Assembly: GCA_017621815.1 (NCBI GenBank)
Contig: JAGASK010000008.1
Coordinates: forward strand, 20,101-84,100
From: Lachnospiraceae bacterium
GTDB taxonomy: Bacteria; Bacillota; Clostridia; Lachnospirales; Lachnospiraceae
Direction of reading: 5' to 3'
DNA: 64,000 bases
Shown here: one piece after another, positions 43,349 through 53,551 of the stretch
Layout: every line of letters begins with the position of its first letter
Position numbering within the stretch: the first letter of the stretch is position 1
Made by a program: the position numbers and the translations under genes
The notes under the pieces: model-generated
What the model was told of the DNA's origin: nothing
The model's database searches: none
Seen by the model: the letters and a program-made list of their open reading frames with translations, nothing else

Positions 43349-44220
43349 ACTTCAATCACATAGGAAGCCTTCCAGATTTCTCCGGGTGAAACAACATTTC
43401 CCCACTCTCTTTCCTCCAGTGTTCCGTCAAAATATTCGCTGTCGCATCTTCCGTACCAGGGCTCAATGCATACAAAAGGCGCATTTTTCCCCGGAGGTGA
43501 CCATACCCCGAATAAAGGCGCTTCCATAGTGACCTTTAAATAAGGTGTACCGTCCTTTTTACAAAGTGCTGCTTCTTTGGTTTGATTATCCTCAATTACC
43601 AGCGCATCATGGTCAAACAGATTTTCCGTCAGGGCAAGCTTTCCGTCCGTCAGCCCGTATACATCCATACATCCTGTTACCAGTCCGTTTTCGCCGATTC
43701 TGCTGCTGACAACCTCATCCACATCACCAAAATCCACGAAATATTCCGACTGCTTTGTTCCCGCCTCTATGGGGCAGTTAAAAGCCGGATGTCCGCCTAT
43801 GGAAAAAGGAAGTACTTCCTTGCCGGGATTTTCCACCTGCCACAAAACTTCCGTCTGATTTCCGGAAATCCTGTATCCTGATTTTAAAGTAAACTCATAG
43901 GGATATTTTTCCAGAGTTTCATCATTGGAAGTTAATACAAACCAGATTTCATCTTCTGTCCGGGAAATAAGTGTAAATTCCATATCCCTTGCAAAACCGT
44001 GCTGGGTCATGGGATATGTTTTCCCCTTGGCTTTGTATTCCTTATTTTTCAGACCTCCTACAAAAGGAAAAAGAACCGGCGATGTCCTGCCCCAGTATTT
44101 GGCATCCGCGCACCACATATATTCCGTTCCGGTGTCCGTTTTCTTTAATGATTTTAATTCCGCACCGTGACTGTCAATTAAAATGGCAATCTCATCATTT
44201 TTTAATTCATAAACCGCCAT
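43345..44220 (-). CDS. Aldose 1-epimerase family protein
   Basis: A 291-residue galactose mutarotase-like protein. The N-terminus LIDSHGAELKSLK, LFPFVGGLKN, MTQHGFARDMEF (catalytic His), SIGGHPAFNCP (second His) and CIEPWYG are all diagnostic of the YihR/LacX-type branch. It probably interconverts sugar anomers. AGGAGGG precedes the ATG, and it is coupled to the HD-domain gene. Confidence 0.92.
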   Translation of the reverse strand: MAVYELKNDEIAILIDSHGAELKSLKKTDTGTEYMWCADAKYWGRTSPVLFPFVGGLKNKEYKAKGKTYPMTQHGFARDMEFTLISRTEDEIWFVLTSNDETLEKYPYEFTLKSGYRISGNQTEVLWQVENPGKEVLPFSIGGHPAFNCPIEAGTKQSEYFVDFGDVDEVVSSRIGENGLVTGCMDVYGLTDGKLALTENLFDHDALVIEDNQTKEAALCKKDGTPYLKVTMEAPLFGVWSPPGKNAPFVCIEPWYGRCDSEYFDGTLEEREWGNVVSPGEIWKASYVIEV

Positions 44221-44256
44221 AATACCCTCCTGTTTATTTTTGCTAATTATAACTTC

Positions 44257-44844
44257 CTATAAATCCTCTATCTCAACTGCTTCCGCATCTATAATCTTCT
44301 GGGAGTTCTTCTTTGTTTTGAACAGCCTTGATATAATCCACATATCGGACAGTCCGTCATAAATCAGGAAAGCCCCAATCACCCTTACCACCGTATTTAC
44401 TACCTCAAAAGGATTATAAACAAGTATGCCGCCAAGAATAATCGTCAGAAGGCCGAAAAGAAGCGCAACCCACCATCTGTCATAATTCATTTTCTTTAAA
44501 TCAATGGCCTGAATCGCATTATGTAAGCCATGCATAATAATGATGATTCCCATGATAATGGGTACTGCCTTAATTATCATTTCGGGTTTCAGCAGAATCC
44601 ATGCTCCCACCACACTGAAAATAATGCCCAGCACCAACATTCCCTGCAGATACAAAGTACGCTCCCTTGCAAACAGATACAAAATAATCTGAATAATTCC
44701 ATAAATGAGCAGCACACCACCCAGCACCATACAGACTACCTGGGTGGAGGTTCCCGGCCAGATAATGAGAACCAGCCCGATAATTACACAGATAATCGCA
44801 GAAACCGTATAATTTGCTTTCAGGTTCTTAAAATAATTAATCAT
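44257..44844 (-). CDS. DUF308 (HdeD-like) membrane protein
   Basis: A 195-residue protein with six hydrophobic helices arranged as three hairpins, each with an IIxGxxLI-type start. This is the HdeD/DUF308 pattern. Function is unknown outside E. coli acid resistance. Its start overlaps the VanZ stop by 4 nt, so it is translationally coupled to it. RBS AGGAGAAAAGG lies inside that gene. Confidence 0.85.
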   Translation of the reverse strand: MINYFKNLKANYTVSAIICVIIGLVLIIWPGTSTQVVCMVLGGVLLIYGIIQIILYLFARERTLYLQGMLVLGIIFSVVGAWILLKPEMIIKAVPIIMGIIIIMHGLHNAIQAIDLKKMNYDRWWVALLFGLLTIILGGILVYNPFEVVNTVVRVIGAFLIYDGLSDMWIISRLFKTKKNSQKIIDAEAVEIEDL

Positions 44845-45404
44845 ACCCTTTTCTCCTTCTTTTTACGTTTTTTATAAGCTTGCTTCTTAATACCTTCCCA
44901 TATCAGATATCCGAAATATCCAATCACCGCCCCAAAGCAGTTTAATAAAATATCATCCACATCAAACGCGCCGAATGCACTGAAAAGCTGAAATATTTCA
45001 ATTCCAAACACAAACAGGAAGGCGTTGAAAAGCATTACAAAAAAGTTTCTTCCTTTTTTCAGCACGTAAGGAATTAAAAATCCAAAGGGAATAAACACCA
45101 CCACGTTGCCCACCAGATTTTCAAAGCTGTTCAGCATATAAGAATAATCAATATACATCCGTATGGTCTTAAACAAAGTGAAATTAGCCGTATCCAGCCC
45201 CTCTAAAATCACTCCCTTTTCCCATGTATCAGCAATCGCCTTCAGCTGGGAATATGGATATTTGAATATAATCAGTTTAATAACAATTAAAAGATACACA
45301 AAAAAAATCACACTGATTTGTTTCTGTGTCAAAAAAGGCCGGACTGTCCCTTTCCTTCCCGCTTCTGCCCTGCCTGTCTCATTCGCTGTCAACGAGCTTT
45401 TCAC
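44841..45404 (-). CDS. VanZ-family membrane protein
   Basis: A 187-residue protein with four to five helices. NLVGNVVVFIPFGFLIP and FGAFDVDDILLNCFGAVIGYFGY are the VanZ signature. VanZ proteins modestly affect teicoplanin or lipopeptide resistance by an unknown mechanism. It overlaps truA by 4 nt and DUF308 by 4 nt. A Lys/Arg-rich tail ends the protein. Confidence 0.88.
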   Translation of the reverse strand: MKSSLTANETGRAEAGRKGTVRPFLTQKQISVIFFVYLLIVIKLIIFKYPYSQLKAIADTWEKGVILEGLDTANFTLFKTIRMYIDYSYMLNSFENLVGNVVVFIPFGFLIPYVLKKGRNFFVMLFNAFLFVFGIEIFQLFSAFGAFDVDDILLNCFGAVIGYFGYLIWEGIKKQAYKKRKKKEKRV

Positions 45405-46171
45405 GAATAACGAACCTCCATCAAAGTGAGTCCTTTAGCAGGCACCAGCTCCCCGGCATTTTCCCGAAGCCCAAGCTCCAGAATATCTGCTAATTCTTCA
45501 GGCTTTATCTTATGCATTCCCACCTCTAAAAGAGTTCCCATCATAATGCGCACCATATGGTATAAAAATCCATTTCCGCTGAAAGTAAACCGTATCTCGT
45601 CATTTGACCCTTTTATTCCGTAAAAAGTACTTTCTATTCGTTCTATTTTAATATTGTCAATGGTTCTGACCGTAGATTTTTTACTTCTTTTATTTGATGT
45701 AAATGCTTTAAAATCATGAGTGCCTGTGAGAAATGCCGCCGCTTTTCTCATAGCCTCTATATCCAGCTTTTCCTCCACCACATGTACATATCTTCTGTCA
45801 AACACGTGGGGAACCGCTGTATTCAAAACACGGTAGCAATATGTCTTACCCTTTGCATTTAATCTGCTGTGAAACCGTTCGTCCGCTTCCTCTATGGCAA
45901 CAACCGCAATATCCTCCGGCAGATAAAAATTCATATATTCCATAATCTGTGCCGGCGTTTTCTCCGTATCCAGGTGAAAATTTGCCACCTGCCCTGCAGC
46001 ATGCACTCCCGCATCCGTTCTTCCCGAGCCCTGTACTTCCACTTTACTGCCTGCCATTTTTGAAAGCAGCGCCTCCAGCTTTCCCTGTATGGTATTTTCC
46101 GTGCTTTCCTGTTTCTGCCATCCCTGATACCTGGTACCTTCATACTGAAGTATCACTTTAAAATTACGCAA
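45401..46171 (-). CDS. truA: tRNA pseudouridine(38-40) synthase
   Basis: A 256-residue TruA enzyme that makes pseudouridine at tRNA positions 38-40. The catalytic Asp is in GSGRTDAGVHA (about 49-59). YEGTRYQGWQ near the start and the C-terminal FLYHMVRIMMGTLLEVG are also typical. It begins 1 nt after the dehydrogenase stop and ends overlapping VanZ, so it is within an operon. Confidence 0.96.
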   Translation of the reverse strand: MRNFKVILQYEGTRYQGWQKQESTENTIQGKLEALLSKMAGSKVEVQGSGRTDAGVHAAGQVANFHLDTEKTPAQIMEYMNFYLPEDIAVVAIEEADERFHSRLNAKGKTYCYRVLNTAVPHVFDRRYVHVVEEKLDIEAMRKAAAFLTGTHDFKAFTSNKRSKKSTVRTIDNIKIERIESTFYGIKGSNDEIRFTFSGNGFLYHMVRIMMGTLLEVGMHKIKPEELADILELGLRENAGELVPAKGLTLMEVRYS

Positions 46172-46172
46172 A

Positions 46173-47159
46173 TCACTTTACCTCCCAGGGATTTTCCCTG
46201 CCTTCCACAAAGTATCTGCAGCCAAGCAGCGAATCTCTTACCACAGTTTCCACACAATCATCGGTGTAAAATGCCATATGATGGCTTACTGTTACATTAG
46301 GAAAACCTCTTAAAACAGAAAGCTCCCTGTTACTTAGTATATCAGATTTATGGTCATAATAATACAAACCGAATTCATTTTCCACCACATCAAGGCCGGC
46401 ACCGCCTATTTTCCCCGATTCAATTCCCGAAATCAGGGCATTAGTATCAATCAATCCGCCTCTTGCCGTGTTGATAATCATAACGCCGTCCTTCATTTTT
46501 GCAATGGCTTTTTCATCAATCATATGAAAATTCTCTTCCGTAAGAGGAGTATGAAGGGAAATCAAATCCGCCTTTTTCCACATTTCTTCAAGACTTACAT
46601 AAGGAATTCCCCATTCCTTCACTTCTTCATTTTCATATAAATCATGAGCAAGAAGACCGCAGCCAAAGCCGGAAAGGTCTTTCAGCACGGTTCTTCCTAT
46701 TCTTCCTGTTCCGATAACTCCTATCGTCAAATCCTTAAGTTCTCTTCCCTGAATACCGGCCAGAGTATAATCCTGAATATTGGTGCGCTCCAGGATTCTT
46801 TTCATTTTTCGTATGGTCATTAAGATCAGCATAACAGTATAATCCGCCACGCCGCAGGGACCGTAGGGTGCATTTGCCACAGTCATGCCAAGTTCCTTTG
46901 CTGCCGCAACATCAATATGGTCATAGCCGATAGTCCTGGTTGTCACGTATTTCACCCCATAAGATGCAAACACTTCCAAAAGCTCTTTTGGCATCTTTGA
47001 GGTAATAATATCAATGCACTCACTGCCCTTTGCAAGCAACGCATTTTCTTTATCAGGCGCATCGGGGCAGAGTACAAGCTCTATATCAAGCTCCTTACCA
47101 TATCTGACAAATAATTCCTTTTCATCGAATTCCCTGCAATTATAAACTGTAACCTTCAT
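46173..47159 (-). CDS. D-2-hydroxyacid dehydrogenase (D-lactate dehydrogenase-like)
   Basis: About 328 residues in the NAD-dependent D-LDH/VanH family. TRTIGYDHID, NAD-binding IGVIGTGRIGR, NTARGGLIDT (catalytic Arg), DVVENEFGLYY (Glu) and VSHHMAFYTDD (catalytic His) are visible. It would reduce pyruvate to D-lactate. A GTG at 47168 could start the protein instead; I prefer the ATG at 47159, which has a GAAAGAAG site about 8 nt upstream. Confidence 0.9.
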   Translation of the reverse strand: MKVTVYNCREFDEKELFVRYGKELDIELVLCPDAPDKENALLAKGSECIDIITSKMPKELLEVFASYGVKYVTTRTIGYDHIDVAAAKELGMTVANAPYGPCGVADYTVMLILMTIRKMKRILERTNIQDYTLAGIQGRELKDLTIGVIGTGRIGRTVLKDLSGFGCGLLAHDLYENEEVKEWGIPYVSLEEMWKKADLISLHTPLTEENFHMIDEKAIAKMKDGVMIINTARGGLIDTNALISGIESGKIGGAGLDVVENEFGLYYYDHKSDILSNRELSVLRGFPNVTVSHHMAFYTDDCVETVVRDSLLGCRYFVEGRENPWEVK

Positions 47160-47176
47160 AACCCGCACTTCTTTCT

Positions 47177-48430
47177 CTATTTTTTATCTGATGTTTTATT
47201 ATCCATGTCCGCAGGAACACCTTCATTTTCTTTTTCCAGCTGTCTCCTCAGCCGCTTTTCCTCTTCCTGCCTGTATCTTTCCACTTCTTTCATATCCTCA
47301 TCCGTCAGATGCCTGAAATTACTGATTCCCGCATAAAGCACCTTAAGACTGTTAATGGTAGTGTCAAAGACACCTTCTTCATACATGTTCAGCACAATAA
47401 TGCCGATAGGGACGGCAATAATCATACCTACAACCCCCGCCAGACGATAACCTACAAACAAAAGAACAATAGTCGGTATAGGCGAAAGACCTACGGAATC
47501 ACCCACTATCTTGGGCTGGATAATCTGCCTTGCCAGCTGCCCTACTCCCCAGATAATAAGAAGGCCGATTACCATCTTATAATCTCCGCTTAAAAACTTA
47601 ATCACCGCCCAGGGAATCAGTACTGTGCCCGTACCGAAAAAAGGCAGGAAATCGAGAAATGCCACAACAATGGCAATAATAAATGCATATTTTACATTCA
47701 AAATGGCAAAGCCGATACCAAGCAGTATGTACATCCAGATTTCAATCTTAATCTGCGCCTTAAAATACCCTCCTACCGCCCTTGCAAGCCCTCTCTTAAT
47801 CAGATATAAACGTTCCAAAAGGGACTTGGGTAAAACTTTTTCCAGAAGCTTCGGAATATATTCCCTGTCCGCCACACAAAAATAGGCAAACAGAAGGCTC
47901 ATAATAATACTGATTACAATATTGGGAAGATTCTTGGCGAAATTTCCAAGCGCTTCCAGCGTAGGTTCACTGATAGTTCCCATGATACTTCCGAAATATT
48001 CCTGGATATTACCTGTAATTTTACTTACAGTTATCTGAAATTCCTTTGGCAGGAACTTAAATGCCACAGACAGCTTTTCTCCGATTTCCGCGAAATCCAG
48101 CTGCATGGCTTCCCATAATTGTGGCATATCGCCTATAAACTCCACTATCTGCTCAGTCAGCTTAACACCGATAAAATACCCGGCAACTATCACCAGCGCA
48201 ATTACCGCAATAATCACAAAAGCGGAGCCTGCTTTTCTCTTAATTTTAAGGGTTTTTTCAAAAAAGCGCACTAAAGGGCTGGCTATCATTGCAATAATCC
48301 ATCCCACCACAAAAGGCATGAAATAAACAATGATTCGCGGCAGCACCCCAAAACAGAGAAACAAAGTGAGCAGCATAATCCCCAGATTTACAAATACTTT
48401 TAAATATGTTTTTAACTGTCCCTGTCTCAT
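47177..48430 (-). CDS. AI-2E transporter family / YtvI-like permease
   Basis: A 417-residue protein with about eight hydrophobic helices and a charged C-terminal tail. GYFKAQIKIEIWMYILLG, FLDFLPFFGTGTVLIPW and the QPKIVGDSVGLSP region are typical of the AI-2E/TqsA family, and of the YtvI branch in spore formers. AGGAGG lies 6-8 nt before the ATG. A role in sporulation is possible but not demonstrated by the sequence. Confidence 0.9.
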   Translation of the reverse strand: MRQGQLKTYLKVFVNLGIMLLTLFLCFGVLPRIIVYFMPFVVGWIIAMIASPLVRFFEKTLKIKRKAGSAFVIIAVIALVIVAGYFIGVKLTEQIVEFIGDMPQLWEAMQLDFAEIGEKLSVAFKFLPKEFQITVSKITGNIQEYFGSIMGTISEPTLEALGNFAKNLPNIVISIIMSLLFAYFCVADREYIPKLLEKVLPKSLLERLYLIKRGLARAVGGYFKAQIKIEIWMYILLGIGFAILNVKYAFIIAIVVAFLDFLPFFGTGTVLIPWAVIKFLSGDYKMVIGLLIIWGVGQLARQIIQPKIVGDSVGLSPIPTIVLLFVGYRLAGVVGMIIAVPIGIIVLNMYEEGVFDTTINSLKVLYAGISNFRHLTDEDMKEVERYRQEEEKRLRRQLEKENEGVPADMDNKTSDKK

Positions 48431-48454
48431 CCGGCATCCTCCTGACTGCTTTTC

Positions 48455-49072
48455 TTAAGCCTGCACGCTTTCACCCTCATCGAGATAACTGTCCAGCAGT
48501 TCATAAATTTCGTCTCTGCCCTGCTTTGTCTGGGCAGAATACGGAATCACCACAGTTCCTTTTTCCACTTTTAACCCATCTTTAATCATTTTTACATGCT
48601 TTTGAATCTGGCTTCTGTTAATCTTATCCAGCTTTGTTGCAATGATAATCGGTTTAAAGCCCTGATGTAAAATCCACTCATACATCATTCTGTCATTGCC
48701 TGAAGGCTCATGCCTGATATCCACAAGCAGAAAAACCGCCCTGAGCTGCTTTGAGGAATGAAGATAATTTTCAATCATTTTTCCCCATTTTGCCTTGATT
48801 TCCTCATTTGCCTTCGCATAGCCGTATCCCGGCAAATCCACAAAATAAAGGGCATCATTAATATTATAAAAATTAATGGTCTGGGTCTTCCCCGGCTGGG
48901 CACTGGTTCTTGCCAGGGCTTTTCTGTTCATAAGTCCGTTAATAAGCGACGATTTACCCACGTTGCTTTTTCCGGCAAAAGCAAACTCCATATACGGATT
49001 GTCCGGAATGCTGCTTGTAATGCCGCAAACCGTTTCCAGACTTACATTCTTAATAATCATTTCAACAACCAT
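48455..49072 (-). CDS. engB: Ribosome biogenesis GTPase EngB (YsxC/YihA)
   Basis: A 205-residue GTPase of large ribosomal subunit assembly. The P-loop GKSNVGKSSLIN is at about 33-44, followed by the switch II region VDLPGYGYAKA and the specificity motif TKLDKI. Its gene lies directly after lon (20 bp), the standard order in Clostridia. The first ATG (49072) and a second (49060) are both possible starts. Confidence 0.96.
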   Translation of the reverse strand: MVVEMIIKNVSLETVCGITSSIPDNPYMEFAFAGKSNVGKSSLINGLMNRKALARTSAQPGKTQTINFYNINDALYFVDLPGYGYAKANEEIKAKWGKMIENYLHSSKQLRAVFLLVDIRHEPSGNDRMMYEWILHQGFKPIIIATKLDKINRSQIQKHVKMIKDGLKVEKGTVVIPYSAQTKQGRDEIYELLDSYLDEGESVQA

Positions 49073-49092
49073 GCCTTTCTTTCAGGGAACCT

Positions 49093-51465
49093 TTACTTCT
49101 TAACAAGGGCTTTGTCCAATACCTCTTTCATATCCTTCACATAGGTAATAATAAGGCCCTCTTTTATTTCCTCTGAAATCTCTTCGATATCTTTTTTATT
49201 TTTATCAGGCACCAGTACTTCTTTGCATCCTGCCATCCTGGCCGCAAGTATTTTTTCCTTCAGTCCGCCGATTGGCAATGCGCGTCCTCTCAAGGTAACT
49301 TCTCCGGTCATTGCAATATCCCCCCGGACCTTTTGTCCGGTAACCGCTGAAAAAATTGCTGTTGCCATGGTAATGCCCGCACTCGGTCCATCCTTCGGCA
49401 CTGCGCCTTCCGGAATATGTATATGAAAATCGTTCTCTTTAAAGACTTCAGGCTTAACGCCGTTTTCCTTTCCGATAGAACGCACATAACTCATGGCAAT
49501 AATAGCAGATTCCTTCATCACATCGCCCATTTGACCCGTAAGGTCAATCTCTCCTTTGCCGGGCATCTTATTAACTTCAATCTGCAGAGTGTCTCCTCCT
49601 ACACTTGTCCATGCCAGTCCTCTTACAATTCCCACCTGAGGTTTTTTGTCTGCCTTATCCAAAGTGAATTTTCTTTTTCCCAAATAGTGCTCTAAATTGG
49701 AAGCGGTAACGCTGATTTTTGCAGCCTCCTGACCATTTTCTCTTTCTTCCAGAATTTCTCTTGCAGCCTTCCTGCAGATATCGGCAATTTTTCTCTCCAG
49801 ATTCCGCACGCCTGCCTCTTTTGTATAATAGGTAATAATGTTTTTAAGTGCACTGTCCTTAACAGAAAGCTGGCTTTTATTCAACCCGTTTTTCCGAAGT
49901 TCTTTAGCCAGAAGATGCTCCCTGGCTATATGGAATTTTTCATTTTCCGTATAGCTGTTTACCTCAATAATCTCCATTCTGTCCAAAAGAGGCCTCGGTA
50001 TGGTTTCTGTTGTGTTAGCCGTGGCTATAAACAAAACCTCCGACAAATCAATAGGCACTTCCACATAATGGTCCCTGAATCTCACATTCTGCTCACTGTC
50101 AAGTACTTCCAGCAAGGCGGAAAACGTATCTCCTTTATAATCATTGCTTACTTTATCGATTTCGTCAAGCAGCATCAGCGGATTCTTTACTCCTGCCTGC
50201 TTAAGTCCTGCTGCCAGCCTGCCGGGCATTGCACCCACATAGGTTTTTCTGTGTCCCCTGATTTCCGCCTCATCCCTTACACCGCCGAGACAAATGCGGA
50301 TATATTTTTTATCAAGAGCCTCTGCCACACTTCTTGCAATGGAAGTCTTACCGGTTCCCGGAGGACCTACCAGACAGAGAATCGGACTGTCGCCCTTTTG
50401 GGTAAGACAGCGGACTGCCAGATATTCCAGAATTCTTTCCTTTACCTTTTCAAGTCCGTAATGATCCCTGTTCAATATTTCCTCTGCGCGCTTCATACTT
50501 TCATTGTCCACGGATGCCTTATCCCAGGGAAGCTCCAGCAAAGTTTCAATATAGGCCCGCTCCACAGAGCTTTCTGAACTGTTGGATGCCAGACTTTTGA
50601 ATCTTGCAATTTCCTTTTTAATTTTATTCTTTACTTCCTCTGAAGCCTGGAGAGTTTCAAGAGCCTCTTCAAACTGGTCCGCATCGGAAAAGGATCCCTC
50701 CTCCCCCAGTTCCTCTTTAATATAATGAAGCTGCTCCCTGAGCAGGTATTCCTTTTGATTCCTGTCCACTCTTCCCCTGATTTTCTGAGCGAGGTCATTC
50801 TTAATTTTAGCCACCTCTATCTCATTCATAAGGATTTCACTGATGATATCATACCGTTCATCCAGCAAAACAGCCTCAAGAATCTTCTGTTTATAAGTAT
50901 ATTCTATGGGCAGGTTCATGGCAATCTGATCGATCAGGCTTCCTAAATCGTAAATATCCGCATATCTTTTCATTGCTGTCTGCCCCAGTTTGGGATAACA
51001 GGAAGCATAAGAGGCAAAACATTCTTTCAGCTGCTGAAGCCTTGCCGTGATTTCTGCTTTATTTTCATCCTGTGAAAATGTACTGCCTTCTTCCTCTTCC
51101 CTCAGGATTTCTTCTACATCTGCTTCAATAAACCTGGGATTATCTTCATTTATTCCGTTAAAAATACCGCGTCCGGCACCTTCCACCAAAACCCTGATAA
51201 CGCCGCCCGGAAGCTTTGTAATCTGCTTTACAGCAGCTATCGTTCCCACATGATAGAGCTGTTCAAAAGAAGGGTCTTTATCGTCTGGATTTCTCTGGGT
51301 TACCAGAAAAATACGGCCGTCCGTTACCATAGCCTGTTCTACTGCAGCTACCGATTTCTTTCTGTTTAAATCAAAATGAATAATAGCTCCGGGCAGAATG
51401 GTCATTCCCCGAAGTGCAACTGCAGGTAATATTCTATTTATAGTTGTCTTATTTTCTTCACTCAT
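49093..51465 (-). CDS. lon: ATP-dependent protease Lon
   Basis: A 790-residue LonA protease. The N-terminal substrate domain begins ILPAVALRGMTILPG. The Walker A GPPGTGKT is near 363-370, with the Walker B LLDEIDK after it. The C-terminal serine protease domain carries the catalytic Ser in KDGPSAGITMAT (about 688) and the Lys in the GGLKEKILAA region. It degrades damaged and regulatory proteins. It sits between clpX and engB; a hairpin lies 25 bp before its start. Confidence 0.97.
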   Translation of the reverse strand: MSEENKTTINRILPAVALRGMTILPGAIIHFDLNRKKSVAAVEQAMVTDGRIFLVTQRNPDDKDPSFEQLYHVGTIAAVKQITKLPGGVIRVLVEGAGRGIFNGINEDNPRFIEADVEEILREEEEGSTFSQDENKAEITARLQQLKECFASYASCYPKLGQTAMKRYADIYDLGSLIDQIAMNLPIEYTYKQKILEAVLLDERYDIISEILMNEIEVAKIKNDLAQKIRGRVDRNQKEYLLREQLHYIKEELGEEGSFSDADQFEEALETLQASEEVKNKIKKEIARFKSLASNSSESSVERAYIETLLELPWDKASVDNESMKRAEEILNRDHYGLEKVKERILEYLAVRCLTQKGDSPILCLVGPPGTGKTSIARSVAEALDKKYIRICLGGVRDEAEIRGHRKTYVGAMPGRLAAGLKQAGVKNPLMLLDEIDKVSNDYKGDTFSALLEVLDSEQNVRFRDHYVEVPIDLSEVLFIATANTTETIPRPLLDRMEIIEVNSYTENEKFHIAREHLLAKELRKNGLNKSQLSVKDSALKNIITYYTKEAGVRNLERKIADICRKAAREILEERENGQEAAKISVTASNLEHYLGKRKFTLDKADKKPQVGIVRGLAWTSVGGDTLQIEVNKMPGKGEIDLTGQMGDVMKESAIIAMSYVRSIGKENGVKPEVFKENDFHIHIPEGAVPKDGPSAGITMATAIFSAVTGQKVRGDIAMTGEVTLRGRALPIGGLKEKILAARMAGCKEVLVPDKNKKDIEEISEEIKEGLIITYVKDMKEVLDKALVKK

Positions 51466-51490
51466 ATATTATCTCTCGTCTGAATATACA

Positions 51491-51517
51491 AACGCCGCCC
51501 GCAGGCGGCGTTTTTTC
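51491..51517. terminator. Hairpin between clpX and lon
   Basis: AACGCCGCC (51491-51499) and GGCGGCGTT (51504-51512) form a strong stem with TTTTTT on the plus-strand side. On the minus strand, where both genes are read, only TTTGTATATT follows, so termination is probably partial. Confidence 0.55.
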
Positions 51518-51527
51518 TTAAAAGATT

Positions 51528-52781
51528 TTATCTTGCTCTGCGCATTACTTCACGATGTATCAGCAAGGGTTCACTGTCACCTTCTACTGCGCCTTTCGTA
51601 ATGACACATTCTTCAATTGTATCATCTGATGGAATCCGGTACATAACATCCATCATCACTTTTTCCATAATGGAACGAAGACCTCTTGCACCTGTCTTAC
51701 GTTCATACGCCTGCCTTGCAATAGCTTCCACAGCATCCTCTTCAAAAGTAAGAACCACATCATCTAAATCAAAAAGCTTCTGATACTGTTTAACCAACGC
51801 ATTCCTGGGCTCTTTTAAAATTCTTACCAGTGCCGCTTCATCAAGTCCTTCTAAGGATACACTGATGGGAACACGGCCTACGAATTCCGGAATTAATCCG
51901 AACTTCACTAAATCCTGAGGAGTTACCTCTTTTAAAAGAACACTGATTTCCGTATTTTTCTTATCTGCTATTTCTGCATCAAAGCCTATGGAATTCCTGT
52001 TCAACCTATTCTGTACAATTTTTTCCAGTCCGTCAAATGCGCCGCCGCATATGAACAAAATATTGGTGGTATCTATCTGTATCAGTTCCTGATGGGGATG
52101 CTTTCTGCCTCCCTGAGGCGGAACACTTGCCACGGTACCTTCAATAATTTTAAGCAGCGCCTGCTGAACGCCTTCACCGGAAACATCCCTTGTAATGGAA
52201 ACATTTTCGCTCTTTTTGGTAATTTTATCTATTTCATCAATGTAAATAATACCAAACTGCGCGCGCTCCACATCATATTCAGCCGCCTGTATCAGCTTAA
52301 GAAGAATATTTTCAACATCCTCTCCTACATATCCCGCTTCTGTTAAAGTGGTAGCATCAGCGATTGCAAAAGGCACATTAATAATCTTGGCCAATGTCTG
52401 GGCCAGATAAGTTTTACCGGAACCGGTCGGCCCCATCATAATGATATTGCTTTTCTGCAATTCCACATCGCCCGGATTTTTAGGCGCCATTACTCTTTTA
52501 TAATGATTATATACGGAAACGGCAAGTACCTTCTTGGCCTCATCCTGACCGATTACATAATCATCCAGGAAGTCCTTGATTTCAACCGGCTTAAGCAGAT
52601 TGATTTCCATATCAGGTTCTGCCTGCGCTTCTTCATATTCTTCCTCTACGATATCCGCACATATTTCCACGCATTCATCACAAATATATACACCCGCCGG
52701 ACCTGCTATCAGCTTTTTTACCTGATCCTGCGTCTTATTACAAAAAGAACACCTGATGTTGTCGGAATTTTTTCCTGCCAT
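51528..52781 (-). CDS. clpX: ATP-dependent Clp protease ATP-binding subunit ClpX
   Basis: A 417-residue AAA+ unfoldase. The N-terminal zinc domain has Cys 11, 14, 34 and 37 (CSFC and CDEC). Walker A GPTGSGKT is near 114-121, with [10 protein letters not shown] as Walker B and an [11 protein letters not shown] sensor-2 segment. The ClpP-contact loop IGF is at NSIGF. It unfolds substrates for ClpP, whose gene lies immediately upstream (17 bp). Confidence 0.97.
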   Translation of the reverse strand: MAGKNSDNIRCSFCNKTQDQVKKLIAGPAGVYICDECVEICADIVEEEYEEAQAEPDMEINLLKPVEIKDFLDDYVIGQDEAKKVLAVSVYNHYKRVMAPKNPGDVELQKSNIIMMGPTGSGKTYLAQTLAKIINVPFAIADATTLTEAGYVGEDVENILLKLIQAAEYDVERAQFGIIYIDEIDKITKKSENVSITRDVSGEGVQQALLKIIEGTVASVPPQGGRKHPHQELIQIDTTNILFICGGAFDGLEKIVQNRLNRNSIGFDAEIADKKNTEISVLLKEVTPQDLVKFGLIPEFVGRVPISVSLEGLDEAALVRILKEPRNALVKQYQKLFDLDDVVLTFEEDAVEAIARQAYERKTGARGLRSIMEKVMMDVMYRIPSDDTIEECVITKGAVEGDSEPLLIHREVMRRAR

Positions 52782-52798
52782 CTCACACCTCTGGTCTG

Positions 52799-53389
52799 TT
52801 ATTTTTCATCCCTCTTATAGACAACTCTGTCAATAAGACCATATTCTTTTGCTTCTTCAGCAGTCATCCAATTGTCTCTCTCTGTGTCTGCAGCAATGAC
52901 ATCATAATCCTTACCTGTATTCTCAGCCAGAATTTTATTCAGCTTTTCTTTGGTTTGGAGAATATGCTTCGCTGCAATTTCAATCTCTGTTGCCTGACCC
53001 TGGGCACCACCAAGAGGCTGGTGAATCATAATTTCCGCATTGGGCAGAGCCAGTCTTTTACCTTTGGTACCGCCTGAAAGCAGAAAAGCACCCATGCTGG
53101 CAGCCATACCCATACAATAAGTGGAAACATCACACTTTACATACTGCATGGTATCATAGATTGCCATTCCGGCAGTAACGCTTCCGCCGGGGCTGTTGAT
53201 ATAAAACTGAATGTCCTTTTCAGGGTCTTCAGCCTCTAAAAACAGCATCTGCGCAACAATCAGACTTGCTGTAACATCATTAACCTCTTCTCCGAGAAAA
53301 ATAATTCTTTCCTTTAAAAGTCTTGAATAAATGTCGTAGGAACGCTCTCCGCGACTTGTCTGTTCAATGACATAAGGCACTAAACTCAT
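52799..53389 (-). CDS. clpP: ATP-dependent Clp protease proteolytic subunit ClpP
   Basis: A 196-residue serine protease subunit. The catalytic triad is Ser 98 (GMAASMGA), His 123 (MIHQPLGG) and Asp 172 (TERDNW). It would assemble as a tetradecamer and work with ClpX. AAAGGTAGGAG precedes the ATG. The clpP-clpX-lon order matches other Clostridia. Confidence 0.97.
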   Translation of the reverse strand: MSLVPYVIEQTSRGERSYDIYSRLLKERIIFLGEEVNDVTASLIVAQMLFLEAEDPEKDIQFYINSPGGSVTAGMAIYDTMQYVKCDVSTYCMGMAASMGAFLLSGGTKGKRLALPNAEIMIHQPLGGAQGQATEIEIAAKHILQTKEKLNKILAENTGKDYDVIAADTERDNWMTAEEAKEYGLIDRVVYKRDEK

Positions 53390-53425
53390 ATAGATACTCC
53401 TACCTTTCTAATCAAAATACATGAA

Positions 53426-53456
53426 CAGTTCCCGCGGATTTCTCCGCAGGAAACTG
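53426..53456 (-). other. Stem-loop in the tig-clpP gap
   Basis: On the minus strand CAGTTTCCTGCGGA and TCCGCGGGAACTG form a nearly perfect stem with a GAAA tetraloop. No T run follows, so it is more likely a processing or stabilising structure than a terminator. Confidence 0.45.
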
Positions 53457-53551
53457 ATGTTATGATATGTTTTGTTTCATCATAATTCATGGGTACTTTG
53501 ATTGCAATAAGTTTACCGTTTTATTAATAGAATTTTAATGTTTCTTTAGAA

